Positions 8,637-17,973 of a stretch of DNA of 64,000 nucleotides are shown in pieces. The position numbers were made by a program, and so were the translations under genes. Position 1 is the first letter of the stretch. Each line of letters begins with the position of its first letter. The stretch is from Fictibacillus phosphorivorans. Its GTDB lineage: Bacteria > Bacillota > Bacilli > Bacillales > Fictibacillaceae. Location: the NCBI RefSeq assembly GCF_007673525.1, contig NZ_VDZU01000001.1, positions 2,056,177-2,120,176 on the forward strand, given 5' to 3'. Below the pieces are notes generated by a model. It searched no databases. It was not told where the DNA came from and saw only the letters and a program-made list of their open reading frames with translations.

Positions 8637-10214
8637 TTAATTTTCTCTATGAATCAAGCTTCTTTGATATGTTGCAATACGTGAATAATCTTCTTCTAGT
8701 TTTCTAGATAGACTAATAAAGATGGGTAACAATTCTCTATACTCTTTGACCGCTTCTTGATTTGGAGTGTGGGTATGATTACTTCCAATCATGTCAGAAG
8801 CCGCTTCAAACGATTCTATTCTTCCTGTTGCATACAACCCTAGAATACATGCCCCTAAGCAAGAACTTTCGTAAACTTCTGGAACGGCTAACTCTGTATC
8901 AAAAATGTCTGACATCATCTGACGCCATGTTTCTGATCGAGCAAAGCCACCAGTCGCTTGAATTCTGCTAACAGGTTCATCCATACATTCGACCAACGCT
9001 AGATACACGGTATAAAGGTTATAGATCACACCTTCAAGGGCTGCTCTAATCATATGTTCTTTTTTATGAGACAACGTTAGACCGAAGAAAGATCCTCGAA
9101 CATCTGAATTCCAAAGTGGAGCACGTTCACCAGCAAGGTAGGGATGAAACAATAAACCATCTGCTCCTGGTCGAACACGTTCTGCAATCTTTGTGAGTAT
9201 TTCATATGGATCGATTCCTAATCGCTTTGCGGTTTCAAGTTCAGATGCCGCAAATTCATCCCGGATCCAGCGCAGGACAACACCGCCGTTGTTTACAGGT
9301 CCACCGATAACCCAATGATTCTCTGTTAATGCGTAGCAAAAAATTCTTCCTTTTTCATCCGTTTGCGGCTTATCAATAATGGTGCGAATAGCTCCGCTCG
9401 TACCAATGGTTACGGCTATTTCACCTTTACCAATCGCATCTACACCTAGGTTTGATAACACACCATCGCTTGCTCCAATGATAAATGGGGTTTTCGGATC
9501 AATTCCTATCTGTTTCGCTATGTCCAATTGACAATGATTAAAGATCGTTGTCGTTGGAACTAGGGTAGAGAGTTGGTCACGATTAATCCCAGAGACTCGT
9601 AATGCTTCTTCATCCCAATCCAAATTATTCAGATTCATCATCCCCATAGCTGATGCTAGCGAATGATCTACAACATATTCATTGAATAAGCGGTGGAATA
9701 TGAACTCTTTTATTCCAATATACTTTTTAACTCTTGCTGCAATTTCAGGCTGATCATTTACGATCCAGGCGATTTTACTTAATGGACTCATCGGATGAAT
9801 AGGAGTTCCTGTTCGCTTATAGATCTCATGTCCGTTATATTGCATTTTAATTTTTCTAGCCCATTCTTCACTCCGGTTATCTGCCCAGGTGATACAAGGA
9901 GTTAAAGGCTGATCATCTTCATCTATTGCAATCACACTATGCATTGCAGAACTAAAAGAAATGAAAGAGATAGCATTAGATGATACTGAAGATTTCTTTA
10001 TTACATTTGTAAGGGTTTGCAAAACCGTCTGTAAAATTTCTTCTGGGTCTTGTACCGCTGTAGAAATATTAGGCGTATGAAGCGGGTACCCAATGTTTTC
10101 TTGTGAGAGAATTTCTCCGCTTTCATTAAACAAAACTACTTTTGTACTCGTAGTTCCGATGTCGACTCCTACCATATAGCTTTTTCTATGTTGTGTACCG
10201 TCGATATCCGTCAT
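8637..10214 (-). CDS. gntK: Gluconokinase (FGGY family)
   Basis: 525 residues. Phosphorylates gluconate to 6-phosphogluconate with ATP. The N-terminal phosphate-binding motif [19 protein letters not shown] and the C-terminal FGGY-type region ([19 protein letters not shown], then [10 protein letters not shown]) are intact. The start is ATG 10214, where AAGGAG lies 7 bases upstream; a longer frame reaching 10277 would overlap gntR by 59 bases and is rejected. It follows gntR by 4 bases and precedes gntP by 17, so the three genes are one transcript. Confidence 0.93.
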   Translation of the reverse strand: MTDIDGTQHRKSYMVGVDIGTTSTKVVLFNESGEILSQENIGYPLHTPNISTAVQDPEEILQTVLQTLTNVIKKSSVSSNAISFISFSSAMHSVIAIDEDDQPLTPCITWADNRSEEWARKIKMQYNGHEIYKRTGTPIHPMSPLSKIAWIVNDQPEIAARVKKYIGIKEFIFHRLFNEYVVDHSLASAMGMMNLNNLDWDEEALRVSGINRDQLSTLVPTTTIFNHCQLDIAKQIGIDPKTPFIIGASDGVLSNLGVDAIGKGEIAVTIGTSGAIRTIIDKPQTDEKGRIFCYALTENHWVIGGPVNNGGVVLRWIRDEFAASELETAKRLGIDPYEILTKIAERVRPGADGLLFHPYLAGERAPLWNSDVRGSFFGLTLSHKKEHMIRAALEGVIYNLYTVYLALVECMDEPVSRIQATGGFARSETWRQMMSDIFDTELAVPEVYESSCLGACILGLYATGRIESFEAASDMIGSNHTHTPNQEAVKEYRELLPIFISLSRKLEEDYSRIATYQRSLIHREN

Positions 10215-10218
10215 TGAT

Positions 10219-10953
10219 CTACTCCTTTTCTTGCTCCCGTGCTTTCGATAACATTTGTTGTGACATCCATAAATCATCTACTTTTCCTTGAACATCATCA
10301 AAGTTTTGATGAAGCGATTGAATCATGATCTCTCTATTTTTAGAAGAAATCGCATCAATGTAGAGTTCATGGTTCTTCATGATTCGAGAAAGGTCATCGT
10401 ATTTTTCGTTAAAATGCATGCGCATGGATAGTAAAATGAAGCTTTCCATAACAGGTTTTGTATTGTTCCAAATCATCGTGATGTAAGAATGATCAATTGA
10501 ACGAATGATTGTTTCATGAAACAAGACATCTTGAAGAGCAAACTCGTCAGCATCTTTGTACTTTATTGCGATCTGCATCATTTCTAAGATTTTTGTAAGT
10601 TCTCTAACTACTGAAGTAGTATCGTTTTTTACGAGGCGTTCAAAAACAAACGTCTCAATAAGCAGGCGAACATCATATATTTCTTCTATTTCTTTTTCCG
10701 TTAAGCCGACCACAACTGCACCCATGCGCTCTAAACGTATTAAGTTTTCATTTGATAGAACTTTAAGTGCTTCTCGTATAGGAGAGCGGCTTACATGATA
10801 TTCAGCTGCTAATTTATTTTCAGAAAGAGTGGTACCGCTTTCAATGAGTCCCGAGATAATCCTCATTCTCAGTTCACATGCGACACGTTCCCCGGTTGAA
10901 GCTTTAGAAAGCCACTTATCAGGATAAAGAAAATCATTAGAATCGTTCAACAT
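10219..10953 (-). CDS. gntR: Gluconate operon repressor GntR
   Basis: 244 residues, FadR-subfamily GntR regulator, similar in length to Bacillus subtilis GntR (243). The winged helix covers residues about 18-80 (AAEYHVSRSPIREALKVLSNE) and the rest is the helical effector domain that binds gluconate. The start is ATG 10953, with AGGAGG 5 bases upstream. It is the first gene of the operon and represses it. The 18-bp operator at 10979-10996 is the sequence I recall for the Bacillus subtilis gnt operator, so function is assigned with confidence. Confidence 0.93.
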   Translation of the reverse strand: MLNDSNDFLYPDKWLSKASTGERVACELRMRIISGLIESGTTLSENKLAAEYHVSRSPIREALKVLSNENLIRLERMGAVVVGLTEKEIEEIYDVRLLIETFVFERLVKNDTTSVVRELTKILEMMQIAIKYKDADEFALQDVLFHETIIRSIDHSYITMIWNNTKPVMESFILLSMRMHFNEKYDDLSRIMKNHELYIDAISSKNREIMIQSLHQNFDDVQGKVDDLWMSQQMLSKAREQEKE

Positions 10954-10978
10954 AATAACCTCCTTTTGTAGAGCGAGT

Positions 10979-11031
10979 ATACTTGTATACAAGTATTATA
11001 GTACAGTGATTATAAAATGCAAGCGCTTTTA
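10979..11031 (-). promoter_or_regulatory. gnt promoter with GntR operator and cre-like site
   Basis: The perfect 18-base palindrome ATACTTGTATACAAGTAT (10979-10996) is the GntR operator and overlaps the start region. Upstream on the minus strand are TATAAT (10995-11000) and TTGCAT (11017-11022), 16 bases apart. ATGCAAGCGCTTTTA (11017-11031, plus strand) fits the CcpA cre consensus with one mismatch and covers the -35, so catabolite repression is likely. Confidence 0.85.
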
Positions 11032-11105
11032 TTTTTGTTTAAAAACGAATATTTAGCATGAGTCCCGGATTAAAAGGGAGGAGTAGGGAAGTTAACATAA
11101 TAAAG

Positions 11106-11139
11106 AAAAGAACAATCTAATAATCCGAATTGTTCTTTT
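11106..11139 (-). terminator. Terminator of the polysaccharide deacetylase gene
   Basis: AAAAGAACAAT and ATTGTTCTTTT pair around a 12-base loop just downstream of the deacetylase stop on the minus strand, with A/T-rich flanks. Confidence 0.7.
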
Positions 11140-11145
11140 CACTCT

Positions 11146-11931
11146 TTATTCAATTAGTAAGGGGACTTTTTCTTTATTCATTTCAGTTTCGTGAAACTCA
11201 TTGTATCGCGGGTGCATTTTTAATAGTTCATCAACGGTTACAATCTCATAACCCATTTCTTTAAGCTTAGGAAGAATAATCTTTAATGCAGCAACAGTTT
11301 GACTGCGATTACCTCCAGAATCATGCAAAAGAATAATATCTCCATTTTTTAAATTCGTTAGGATGTGTCTGGCGATCCTTTGAGATCCTGGATTTGTCCA
11401 ATCTCGGGGATCTTGATGCCAAGACCATAAGATAACCTTATATCCCTCTTTTTTTAAGACTTTTAAACTGTTCTCTGTAACGGTCCCACCTGGAGGACGA
11501 AACAATTTTATATAATCTGAATGATGAGCAGGATCTAGAAGGTGCTCAGTCTTTCTTGTTTCAACCACAACTTTATGCCTTGAAATCGTGTGGAAGCTAG
11601 GGTGATTATACGTATGGTTACCGATTTCATGTCCTTCTTTTAGCTCTCTTTTTACGATTTCTGGGTACTTCTCAACCCGCTTTCCAATAAGAAAGAATGT
11701 TGCATGTACACCTTCCTTTTTAAGAACATCTAAGATTTGAGAGGTATATATGGGGTCTGGTCCATCGTCAAATGTAATTGCAACTTGTTTCTTTTTTGAA
11801 GGAACTTCCCAGATCACATCTCCATACTTTTCAACTTTGAAACGATTTACAACACCAGCATCTACTTGAGGTCCAATAAACAGAATTTGAAATATAAGCA
11901 CGGAAACAATCACACTTACAATGGTAGACAT
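11146..11931 (-). CDS. Polysaccharide deacetylase (NodB domain), membrane-anchored or secreted
   Basis: 261 residues. A hydrophobic N-terminal helix (about residues 5-22) is a signal anchor or signal peptide, so the enzyme acts outside the cell, probably on peptidoglycan or another N-acetylated glycan. The NodB motifs are complete: TFDDGPDP (metal-binding Asp), GNHTYNHPSFH (H-x3-H metal site), RPPGG and the C-terminal ILLHDSGG. The family includes PdaA/PdaB, YlxY and chitooligosaccharide deacetylases; I cannot decide among them. Monocistronic with its own terminator. Start codon ATG. Confidence 0.88.
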   Translation of the reverse strand: MSTIVSVIVSVLIFQILFIGPQVDAGVVNRFKVEKYGDVIWEVPSKKKQVAITFDDGPDPIYTSQILDVLKKEGVHATFFLIGKRVEKYPEIVKRELKEGHEIGNHTYNHPSFHTISRHKVVVETRKTEHLLDPAHHSDYIKLFRPPGGTVTENSLKVLKKEGYKVILWSWHQDPRDWTNPGSQRIARHILTNLKNGDIILLHDSGGNRSQTVAALKIILPKLKEMGYEIVTVDELLKMHPRYNEFHETEMNKEKVPLLIE

Positions 11932-12080
11932 AATGAACCCTCATTCTAAAATTTGTTACCTGTAGTATTTGTAAGGAGAAACTTATTTATGACAAAGCTG
12001 TATTTGTATGTAAGGTTGACTAAAAGAGGGTTTCCGTTTAAGAAACTTGCTAACAGGAGAAGAGTCTTTGCACCAAAAAA

Positions 12081-12111
12081 AAGCTGTTCAAAGGATTCCT
12101 TTGAACAGCTT
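12081..12111 (-). terminator. Terminator of metY
   Basis: A perfect 14-bp stem (AAGCTGTTCAAAGG with CCTTTGAACAGCTT) has a 3-base loop and a long T run on the minus strand. It starts 13 bases after the metY stop. Confidence 0.92.
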
Positions 12112-12123
12112 AAGCGTTGTAAT

Positions 12124-13464
<1,341 letters not shown>

Positions 13465-13507
13465 TTATATCCAATCGCATTCAGTTTCAACTTACCCCAG
13501 AAAAAAA

Positions 13508-13655
13508 GACCTCTTCCAAAAGAAGAGGTCCCGATGATTTCACCCGATCGAAGTCTCATCTTTCAGAACATAAATTGTTCTGCTGAAATTAGCACCATGC
13601 GTTTCCGCTGGTTGCCGGGCATCATAGGGTCAGTCCCTCAGCCTCTCTGGATAAG
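13508..13655 (-). promoter_or_regulatory. SAM riboswitch (S-box) and terminator controlling metY
   Basis: Aptamer 13555-13655 on the minus strand. P1 arms are CTTATC (13650-13655) and GATGAG (13555-13560). Conserved elements are CAGAGAGGCTGAGGGACTG, ATGCCCGGCAACC and GGTGCTAATTTC. The expression platform ends in a terminator GACCTCTTC/GAAGAGGTC plus seven T (13501-13530). One oddity is ATGATGCCC where ATGAAACCC is usual. Confidence 0.95.
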
Positions 13656-13681
13656 AAGATTTGAATATTGAATTAAGATTT

Positions 13682-13710
13682 ATAATACATAGGTCCAAAT
13701 CAATAGTCAA
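13682..13710 (-). promoter_or_regulatory. sigma-A promoter of metY
   Basis: TTGACT (13705-13710) and TATTAT (13682-13687) are 17 bases apart on the minus strand, placing transcription start just before the S-box. The -35 lies inside the last codons of the exporter gene at 13700. Confidence 0.75.
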
Positions 13711-14599
13711 CAGAATTTTTTAAAAATTTCGGATTTTTATTTTCTGGATTACTTTTTACCGCATAGATAATACCGACCGCCCAAAAAGCAACAAGAACAA
13801 AGTAGATTGAGAACAACATGTTATTTGATACACCAAGAGTATGAAGAAGAGTTCTCGTGTTGGTAATAATGATCAGTCCTCCTACCAATACCCCTAATAT
13901 GTGAGATGGAATGAGACGAACTAGCCATGCAGCAATTGGAGCCGCAACCACGCCTCCTAACATTAATGCTCCTACCCATAACCATTCTACTTGTTCCCAA
14001 CCGAGAGCGATGAAAAATCCGATTGATGCAGATACTGCTACAGCGAATTCGCTCGTATCCACAGAACCGATCACTTTTCTAGTTTTCATATCTTGTTTTG
14101 CTATAAGGACTGGAGTGGTGACTGGACCCCAGCCACCACCACCTGTAGCATCTAAAAATCCTGCTAATAATCCAAGTGGAATAAGTTGTTTTTTCGTAAA
14201 GGGTTTACCTTTCGCTGTTGCTTTCTTTTCTCCAAGTTTAAACAAAAAACGATATAAGATATAAATTCCAAGGATAATTAGAAAGATTGAGATATAAGGC
14301 TTTATTACATCTCCAGGCAGGTTGCTTAAAAAACAAGCCCCTACAAATGCTCCGATAGAACCCGGCAGAATTAAGCGAAGAACGACTTGCCGGTCAACAT
14401 TTCCGAATTTAATGTGTGAAGCGCCGGATGCCGCAGTGGTTACGACTTCAGCAAGATGTACGGATGCAGATGCAGCTGCAGGAGCAATTCCGGCAACTAG
14501 GAGTAATGAAGTAGATGTAACGCCATAAGCCATCCCTAGTGAACCATCGATCAATTGTGCAACAAGACCAATTAAAGCCAATACGATTAACTTTTTCAT
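13700..14599 (-). CDS. TauE/SafE family sulfite/sulfur-compound exporter
   Basis: 299 residues with about eight transmembrane helices in two repeats. TauE/SafE proteins move sulfite, sulfonates or related organosulfur anions. Family segments visible are IDGSLGMAYGVTSTSLLL at the N-terminus, GAFVGACFLSNLPG and the second-repeat GFLDATGGGGWGPVTTPVLI. The start is ATG 14599, where GAGGAGG is 6 bases upstream. It lies between metY and the sulfate-reduction operon, so export of excess sulfite is a reasonable role (inference). Its own leader has a sigma-A promoter, an unassigned structured region and a terminator, so it appears to be controlled by attenuation. Confidence 0.88.
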   Translation of the reverse strand: MKKLIVLALIGLVAQLIDGSLGMAYGVTSTSLLLVAGIAPAAASASVHLAEVVTTAASGASHIKFGNVDRQVVLRLILPGSIGAFVGACFLSNLPGDVIKPYISIFLIILGIYILYRFLFKLGEKKATAKGKPFTKKQLIPLGLLAGFLDATGGGGWGPVTTPVLIAKQDMKTRKVIGSVDTSEFAVAVSASIGFFIALGWEQVEWLWVGALMLGGVVAAPIAAWLVRLIPSHILGVLVGGLIIITNTRTLLHTLGVSNNMLFSIYFVLVAFWAVGIIYAVKSNPENKNPKFLKNSVDY

Positions 14600-14620
14600 A
14601 TTCTTCCTCCTCAAAATAAA

Positions 14621-14690
14621 AAGGCCCTTAACAAGTGATGTTAAGAGCCTTCGGTTTACCGATCAGCGATACGGATTAAATTTTAATTTA
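14621..14690 (-). promoter_or_regulatory. Unassigned structured leader with terminator before the TauE gene
   Basis: The transcript before the exporter holds a 13-bp terminator hairpin (14621-14633 with 14639-14651, one G-U pair) plus T run, just ahead of the ribosome site. Upstream, CGGTAAACCG (14652-14661) can form a small hairpin. Its 5' CGG could instead pair with CCG at 14672-14674, giving two exclusive states. No known riboswitch consensus (S-box, T-box, preQ1, TPP, purine) is recognised. Confidence 0.65.
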
Positions 14691-14691
14691 T

Positions 14692-14721
14692 ACTATATGA
14701 TTCTAAAACATAAAAAGTCAA
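14692..14721 (-). promoter_or_regulatory. sigma-A promoter of the TauE gene
   Basis: TTGACT (14716-14721) and TATAGT (14692-14697) are 18 bases apart on the minus strand. Transcription would start just before the structured leader. Confidence 0.65.
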
Positions 14722-14769
14722 CTATTTGTTGAAATTTTTTGTAAAAATAGAAAAATGAAAAAATAGGTC

Positions 14770-14797
14770 TTGATATCCACTTCAGATATGTTATGAT
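14770..14797 (+). promoter_or_regulatory. Promoter of the sulfate-assimilation operon
   Basis: TTGATA (14770-14775) and TATGAT (14792-14797) are 16 bases apart, about 18 bases before the S-box aptamer. Confidence 0.6.
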
Positions 14798-14814
14798 TTT
14801 ATAAAATTTAAACT

Positions 14815-14965
14815 CTTATCCAGAGTGGTGAAGGGAACTGGCCCGATGAAACCCGGCAACCTGCGATTTGTAAGGTGCTAACTCCAGCAGAATGTATTTA
14901 CATTTTGGAAGATAAGGTAATATGTTTACCTCCACTATCTTTCCGAAATGGGAAGGTTTTTTTTA
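14815..14965 (+). promoter_or_regulatory. SAM riboswitch (S-box) of the yezD-cysH-sat operon
   Basis: Aptamer 14815-14916 is closed by CTTATC/GATAAG. Conserved parts include CAGAGTGGTGAAGGGAACTG, CCCGATGAAACCCGGCAACC and AAGGTGCTAACTCC. The terminator is ATCTTTCC (14937-14944) with GGGAAGGT (14950-14957), two G-U pairs and a run of eight T. SAM should end transcription before yezD. Confidence 0.95.
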
Positions 14966-14999
14966 TTGTTGTTTTCATATTCATTGTTGCTTTTGAAAG

Positions 15000-15123
15000 A
15001 GTTGAATTCCGTTGCAGATACTCGCTTTCCGCGGGGCAGGCGGTGAGCCACATTCGTACGTTCGTATAAGTGTCTCATCTTCCCGCCTGTCCCACAGGAG
15101 TCTCGCATCTTCCACTCCAATCA
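15000..15123. repeat. Bacillaceae dispersed palindromic repeat
   Basis: The block from GTTGCAGATACTCGCTTTCC to TCTTCCACTCCAATC is, from memory, a copy of a repeat scattered through many Bacillaceae genomes. GGGCAGGCGG (15034-15043) pairs with CCGCCTGTCCC (15083-15093). It is GC-rich compared with its surroundings. It sits in the transcribed leader between the S-box terminator and yezD. No coding function. Confidence 0.75.
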
Positions 15124-15216
15124 AAAGTCAAAGAATAAATAGTAAGACTTACAAAACAACAATTTTTAGGAAAGAGCCTTTAAAAGATAATGAATGTTGT
15201 AAAGGGAGGCAGTGGA

Positions 15217-15360
15217 GTGGCAAACGAAAAGAGTGCAAGTGATTATCTTCCTCAGCTTGAGAAGATGCTGAGCAGTATTAAATTTGGTTCGATCACTTTA
15301 ATCGTTCAAGATGGAAAAGTGATTCAGCTTGAAAAGAACGAGAAGGTAAGAATTAAATAG
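15217..15360 (+). CDS. yezD: YezD family protein (DUF2292)
   Basis: 47 residues from GTG 15217, with GGGAGG 7 bases upstream. The C-terminal half (KFGSITLIVQDGKVIQLEKN) is the DUF2292 signature: a short helix, then a two-strand sheet. The family is found in bacilli beside cysteine, methionine or sulfate genes. Its biochemical role is unknown. It is the first gene after the S-box and is separated from cysH by a terminator-like hairpin, so it would be made in excess over the reductase genes. Confidence 0.8.
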   Translation: MANEKSASDYLPQLEKMLSSIKFGSITLIVQDGKVIQLEKNEKVRIK

Positions 15361-15382
15361 TTCGCTGACTAGAAAACTAGAG

Positions 15383-15433
15383 GCGGTTTTAACGATAGGG
15401 CTAAGCTCTAAAAACGTTAAAGCCGCTTTTTTT
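15383..15433 (+). terminator. Internal terminator/attenuator between yezD and cysH
   Basis: GCGGTTTTAACG (15383-15394) pairs with CGTTAAAGCCGC (15415-15426), followed by seven T. A second hairpin, AGGGCT/AGCTCT, fills the loop. No gene-specific antiterminator is recognised. Confidence 0.8.
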
Positions 15434-15454
15434 ATGTTCAAAGGAGGTAGCGAA

Positions 15455-16162
15455 TTGCTAACGTATGCAACTTGGAATGAGAAATTACCAGATTTTAATC
15501 ATGATAATTCGACAAAAGGTGCTCTAGATGTGTTGGAGTGGGCTTATGGAACATACGGTGAAGACTTAGTCTACGCATGCAGTTTTGGTATAGAAGGCAG
15601 TGTTCTTGTTGATCTTGTTTCTCAAGTGAAGCCAGATGCACAGATCGTGTTTCTCAATACAAACCTGCATTTTCAAGAAACCTATGACGTAATTGAAGCT
15701 GCAAAGAAAAGGTATCCTTCACTTCGAATCAAGCTAAAGACACCAGCTCTCACTCTAGAGGAGCAAGCAAAAAAACACAGTGATGCTCTTTGGAACGTGG
15801 ACTCTAATCTATGTTGCACGATCAGAAAGGTGATTCCTTTAGAAGAAGAGTTAAAAGGGGTAAAAGCTTGGCTCTCTGGTCTTCGTAAGGAGCAGTCAGT
15901 TGCTAGGAGCAATACCGAATTCGTCAACAGAGATGAACGGTTCAAAAGTATTAAGATTTGTCCGCTCATTCATTGGACGTGGAAAGATATTTGGAGGTAT
16001 GCCCATAAGCATGACTTGCCGTATAACAAACTACATGACAATGGCTATCCAAGTATAGGCTGCGCCCCATGTACACAGGCAGCTATTAACGCAGATGATT
16101 TTCGTTCTGGGCGATGGTCAGGAACTGGAAAACTAGAATGCGGGCTTCATAAGAATAAATAG
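15455..16162 (+). CDS. cysH: APS/PAPS reductase
   Basis: 235 residues. Reduces adenylylsulfate (and, in Bacillus, PAPS) to sulfite with thioredoxin. The P-loop-like nucleotide site is at CSFGIEGSVLVDL. Cys120-Cys121 (LCCTIRK) and Cys203/Cys206 (GCAPCT) are the four ligands of the [4Fe-4S] cluster of the bacterial APS-reductase class. LECGLH supplies the catalytic Cys229. The start is TTG 15455, with AGGAGG 7 bases upstream; an upstream ATG at 15434 would contain that site. It heads the cysH-sat-cysC-reductase run. Confidence 0.94.
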   Translation: MLTYATWNEKLPDFNHDNSTKGALDVLEWAYGTYGEDLVYACSFGIEGSVLVDLVSQVKPDAQIVFLNTNLHFQETYDVIEAAKKRYPSLRIKLKTPALTLEEQAKKHSDALWNVDSNLCCTIRKVIPLEEELKGVKAWLSGLRKEQSVARSNTEFVNRDERFKSIKICPLIHWTWKDIWRYAHKHDLPYNKLHDNGYPSIGCAPCTQAAINADDFRSGRWSGTGKLECGLHKNK

Positions 16163-16188
16163 AGAATTATTAGGAGGAGAGAAACAAT

Positions 16189-17385
16189 ATGAGTACGATT
16201 CAACCGCATGGAGGGCAACTGATCAATCGATTCAAGCCTGATACACCATATCAGCACATTAAAAAAGAAATCATTCTTGATGCAACAGCACTTAGCGACC
16301 TTGAATTGATCGCGATTGGAGCATACAGTCCATTAACAGGTTTTTTGAACCAAAAAGATTATCAATCTGTTGTCCATGATATCAGGCTTAGTGATGGAAC
16401 GGTTTGGAGCTTACCTATCACGTTACCGGTAGATTCTGATACAGCATCTACACTTAAAAGAGGTGAAGAAGTTCGTTTAACTTACGATGGTGTAACCTAC
16501 GGAATCCTTAAGGTAGGTGATGTTTACACTCCTGTAAAGCAAATTGAAGCGGAGTGTGTTTATAAGACATCCGATCATAATCATCCAGGAGTTAAGAAGA
16601 TGTTCGAACGACGTTCAGTTTATATAGGCGGCGAGATTACGTTAATTAGACGTATTAAGAAAAATGCGTTCAACGAGTATCATCTCGATCCTAGAGAAAC
16701 AAGAAAACAGTTTAAGGAATTAGGTTGGAGTACCGTTGTAGGTTTTCAAACGAGAAATCCCGTTCACCGTGCTCATGAATATATTCAAAAAGCTGCACTT
16801 GAAATTGTAGACGGTCTCTTCTTAAATCCACTCGTTGGTGAAACAAAGTCTGATGATATACCAGCTGATGTTCGAATGGAAAGCTATCATGTTCTACTAA
16901 AAAACTATTATCCTAATAACCGTGTGTTTCTTGCTGTATTTCCTGCAGCGATGCGCTATGCAGGTCCTCGTGAAGCCATCTTCCATGCGATCGTCAGAAA
17001 AAATTACGGCTGCTCTCACTTTATCGTAGGTCGTGACCATGCTGGAGTAGGAAATTATTACGGGACGTATGAAGCACAAGAGATCTTTTCCCAGTTTACA
17101 GAAGAGGAGATCGGCATCCAAACTTTGTTTTTTGAACATAGCTTTTATTGCAACAAATGTGAAGGAATGGCTTCTTCGAAAACATGTCCACACCCTACGG
17201 AAGAACATGTCATCTTATCAGGAACAAAGGTAAGAGAACTTCTTCGAAATGGAGAACTTCCCCCTAGTACGTTCAGCCGAAGAGAAGTAGTAGAGGTATT
17301 AATAAATGGACTAAATCGAAATGATAAAAATTATAGAATAGGAGATTTAAATGAGCAATCAACACAATATAATTTGGCACGATAG
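16189..17385 (+). CDS. sat: Sulfate adenylyltransferase (ATP sulfurylase)
   Basis: 398 residues, homo-oligomeric class. Makes adenylylsulfate from sulfate and ATP. The nucleotide site [12 protein letters not shown] is near residue 183 and the second motif [16 protein letters not shown] near residue 283. A C-terminal Cys-rich stretch ([15 protein letters not shown]) is typical of Bacillus and archaeal forms that bind zinc. Start ATG with TAGGAGGAG upstream. Its last 35 bases overlap cysC, so translation of the two is probably coupled. No sulfate permease gene of the CysP or SulP type is in this cluster. Confidence 0.95.
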   Translation: MSTIQPHGGQLINRFKPDTPYQHIKKEIILDATALSDLELIAIGAYSPLTGFLNQKDYQSVVHDIRLSDGTVWSLPITLPVDSDTASTLKRGEEVRLTYDGVTYGILKVGDVYTPVKQIEAECVYKTSDHNHPGVKKMFERRSVYIGGEITLIRRIKKNAFNEYHLDPRETRKQFKELGWSTVVGFQTRNPVHRAHEYIQKAALEIVDGLFLNPLVGETKSDDIPADVRMESYHVLLKNYYPNNRVFLAVFPAAMRYAGPREAIFHAIVRKNYGCSHFIVGRDHAGVGNYYGTYEAQEIFSQFTEEEIGIQTLFFEHSFYCNKCEGMASSKTCPHPTEEHVILSGTKVRELLRNGELPPSTFSRREVVEVLINGLNRNDKNYRIGDLNEQSTQYNLAR

Positions 17386-17950
17386 TTCGATTACAAAAGA
17401 AGCTAGGCGCAAACAAAACAACCATTCAAGTTTTGTACTTTGGTTTACAGGACTTTCAGGATCAGGAAAATCAACGGTTGCAAATGCATTAGCGCAAGTG
17501 CTTTTTGATCAAGAAATAAGAAACTATGTGTTAGATGGAGATAACATTCGAAATGGATTAAACCGTGATCTTTCTTTCTCAGATAAAGATCGAAGTGAAA
17601 ACATACGACGCATTTCTGAAGTGTCAAAGCTATTTGTAGATAATGGAACAGTCGTACTTACAGCTTTTATCTCACCGTTTATACAAGATCGGGATATCGC
17701 GAAGAAAATCATTTCAGAAGAAGAATTCATAGAAATTTTCGTTTCATGTCCGATTGACGAATGTGAAAAAAGAGATCCAAAAGGTTTATACAGCAAAGCG
17801 CGAAAAGGTGAGATTCCTGACTTTACTGGAATTGATTCACCTTATGAAGAACCGGTTTCACCTGCTCTTACCATACATACAAACGAACAAAACGTTTCCG
17901 AAAGTGTGGAGAGCATCTTAAATTATTTGAAAAAAAGGAAGCTGATTTAA
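17351..17950 (+). CDS. cysC: Adenylylsulfate (APS) kinase
   Basis: 199 residues. Phosphorylates APS to PAPS. Walker A is GLSGSGKST (about residues 34-42), followed by [21 protein letters not shown], the APS-binding DGDN-R signature. The start ATG 17351 has AGGAG 6 bases upstream even though it lies inside the end of sat, so the 35-base overlap looks real. Presence of both CysC and an iron-sulfur CysH means either APS or PAPS could be reduced. Confidence 0.94.
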   Translation: MSNQHNIIWHDSSITKEARRKQNNHSSFVLWFTGLSGSGKSTVANALAQVLFDQEIRNYVLDGDNIRNGLNRDLSFSDKDRSENIRRISEVSKLFVDNGTVVLTAFISPFIQDRDIAKKIISEEEFIEIFVSCPIDECEKRDPKGLYSKARKGEIPDFTGIDSPYEEPVSPALTIHTNEQNVSESVESILNYLKKRKLI

Positions 17951-17973
17951 CTAAATAAAAGGAGACTGAGAGA

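Noticed and set aside
10219..10277. Longer gntK reading from 10277
   Set aside because: Would overlap gntR by 59 bases; the proper ribosome site sits before ATG 10214.
15012..15242. 76-codon frame across the palindromic repeat
   Set aside because: It is the repeat element read as protein; the real gene here is yezD in another frame.
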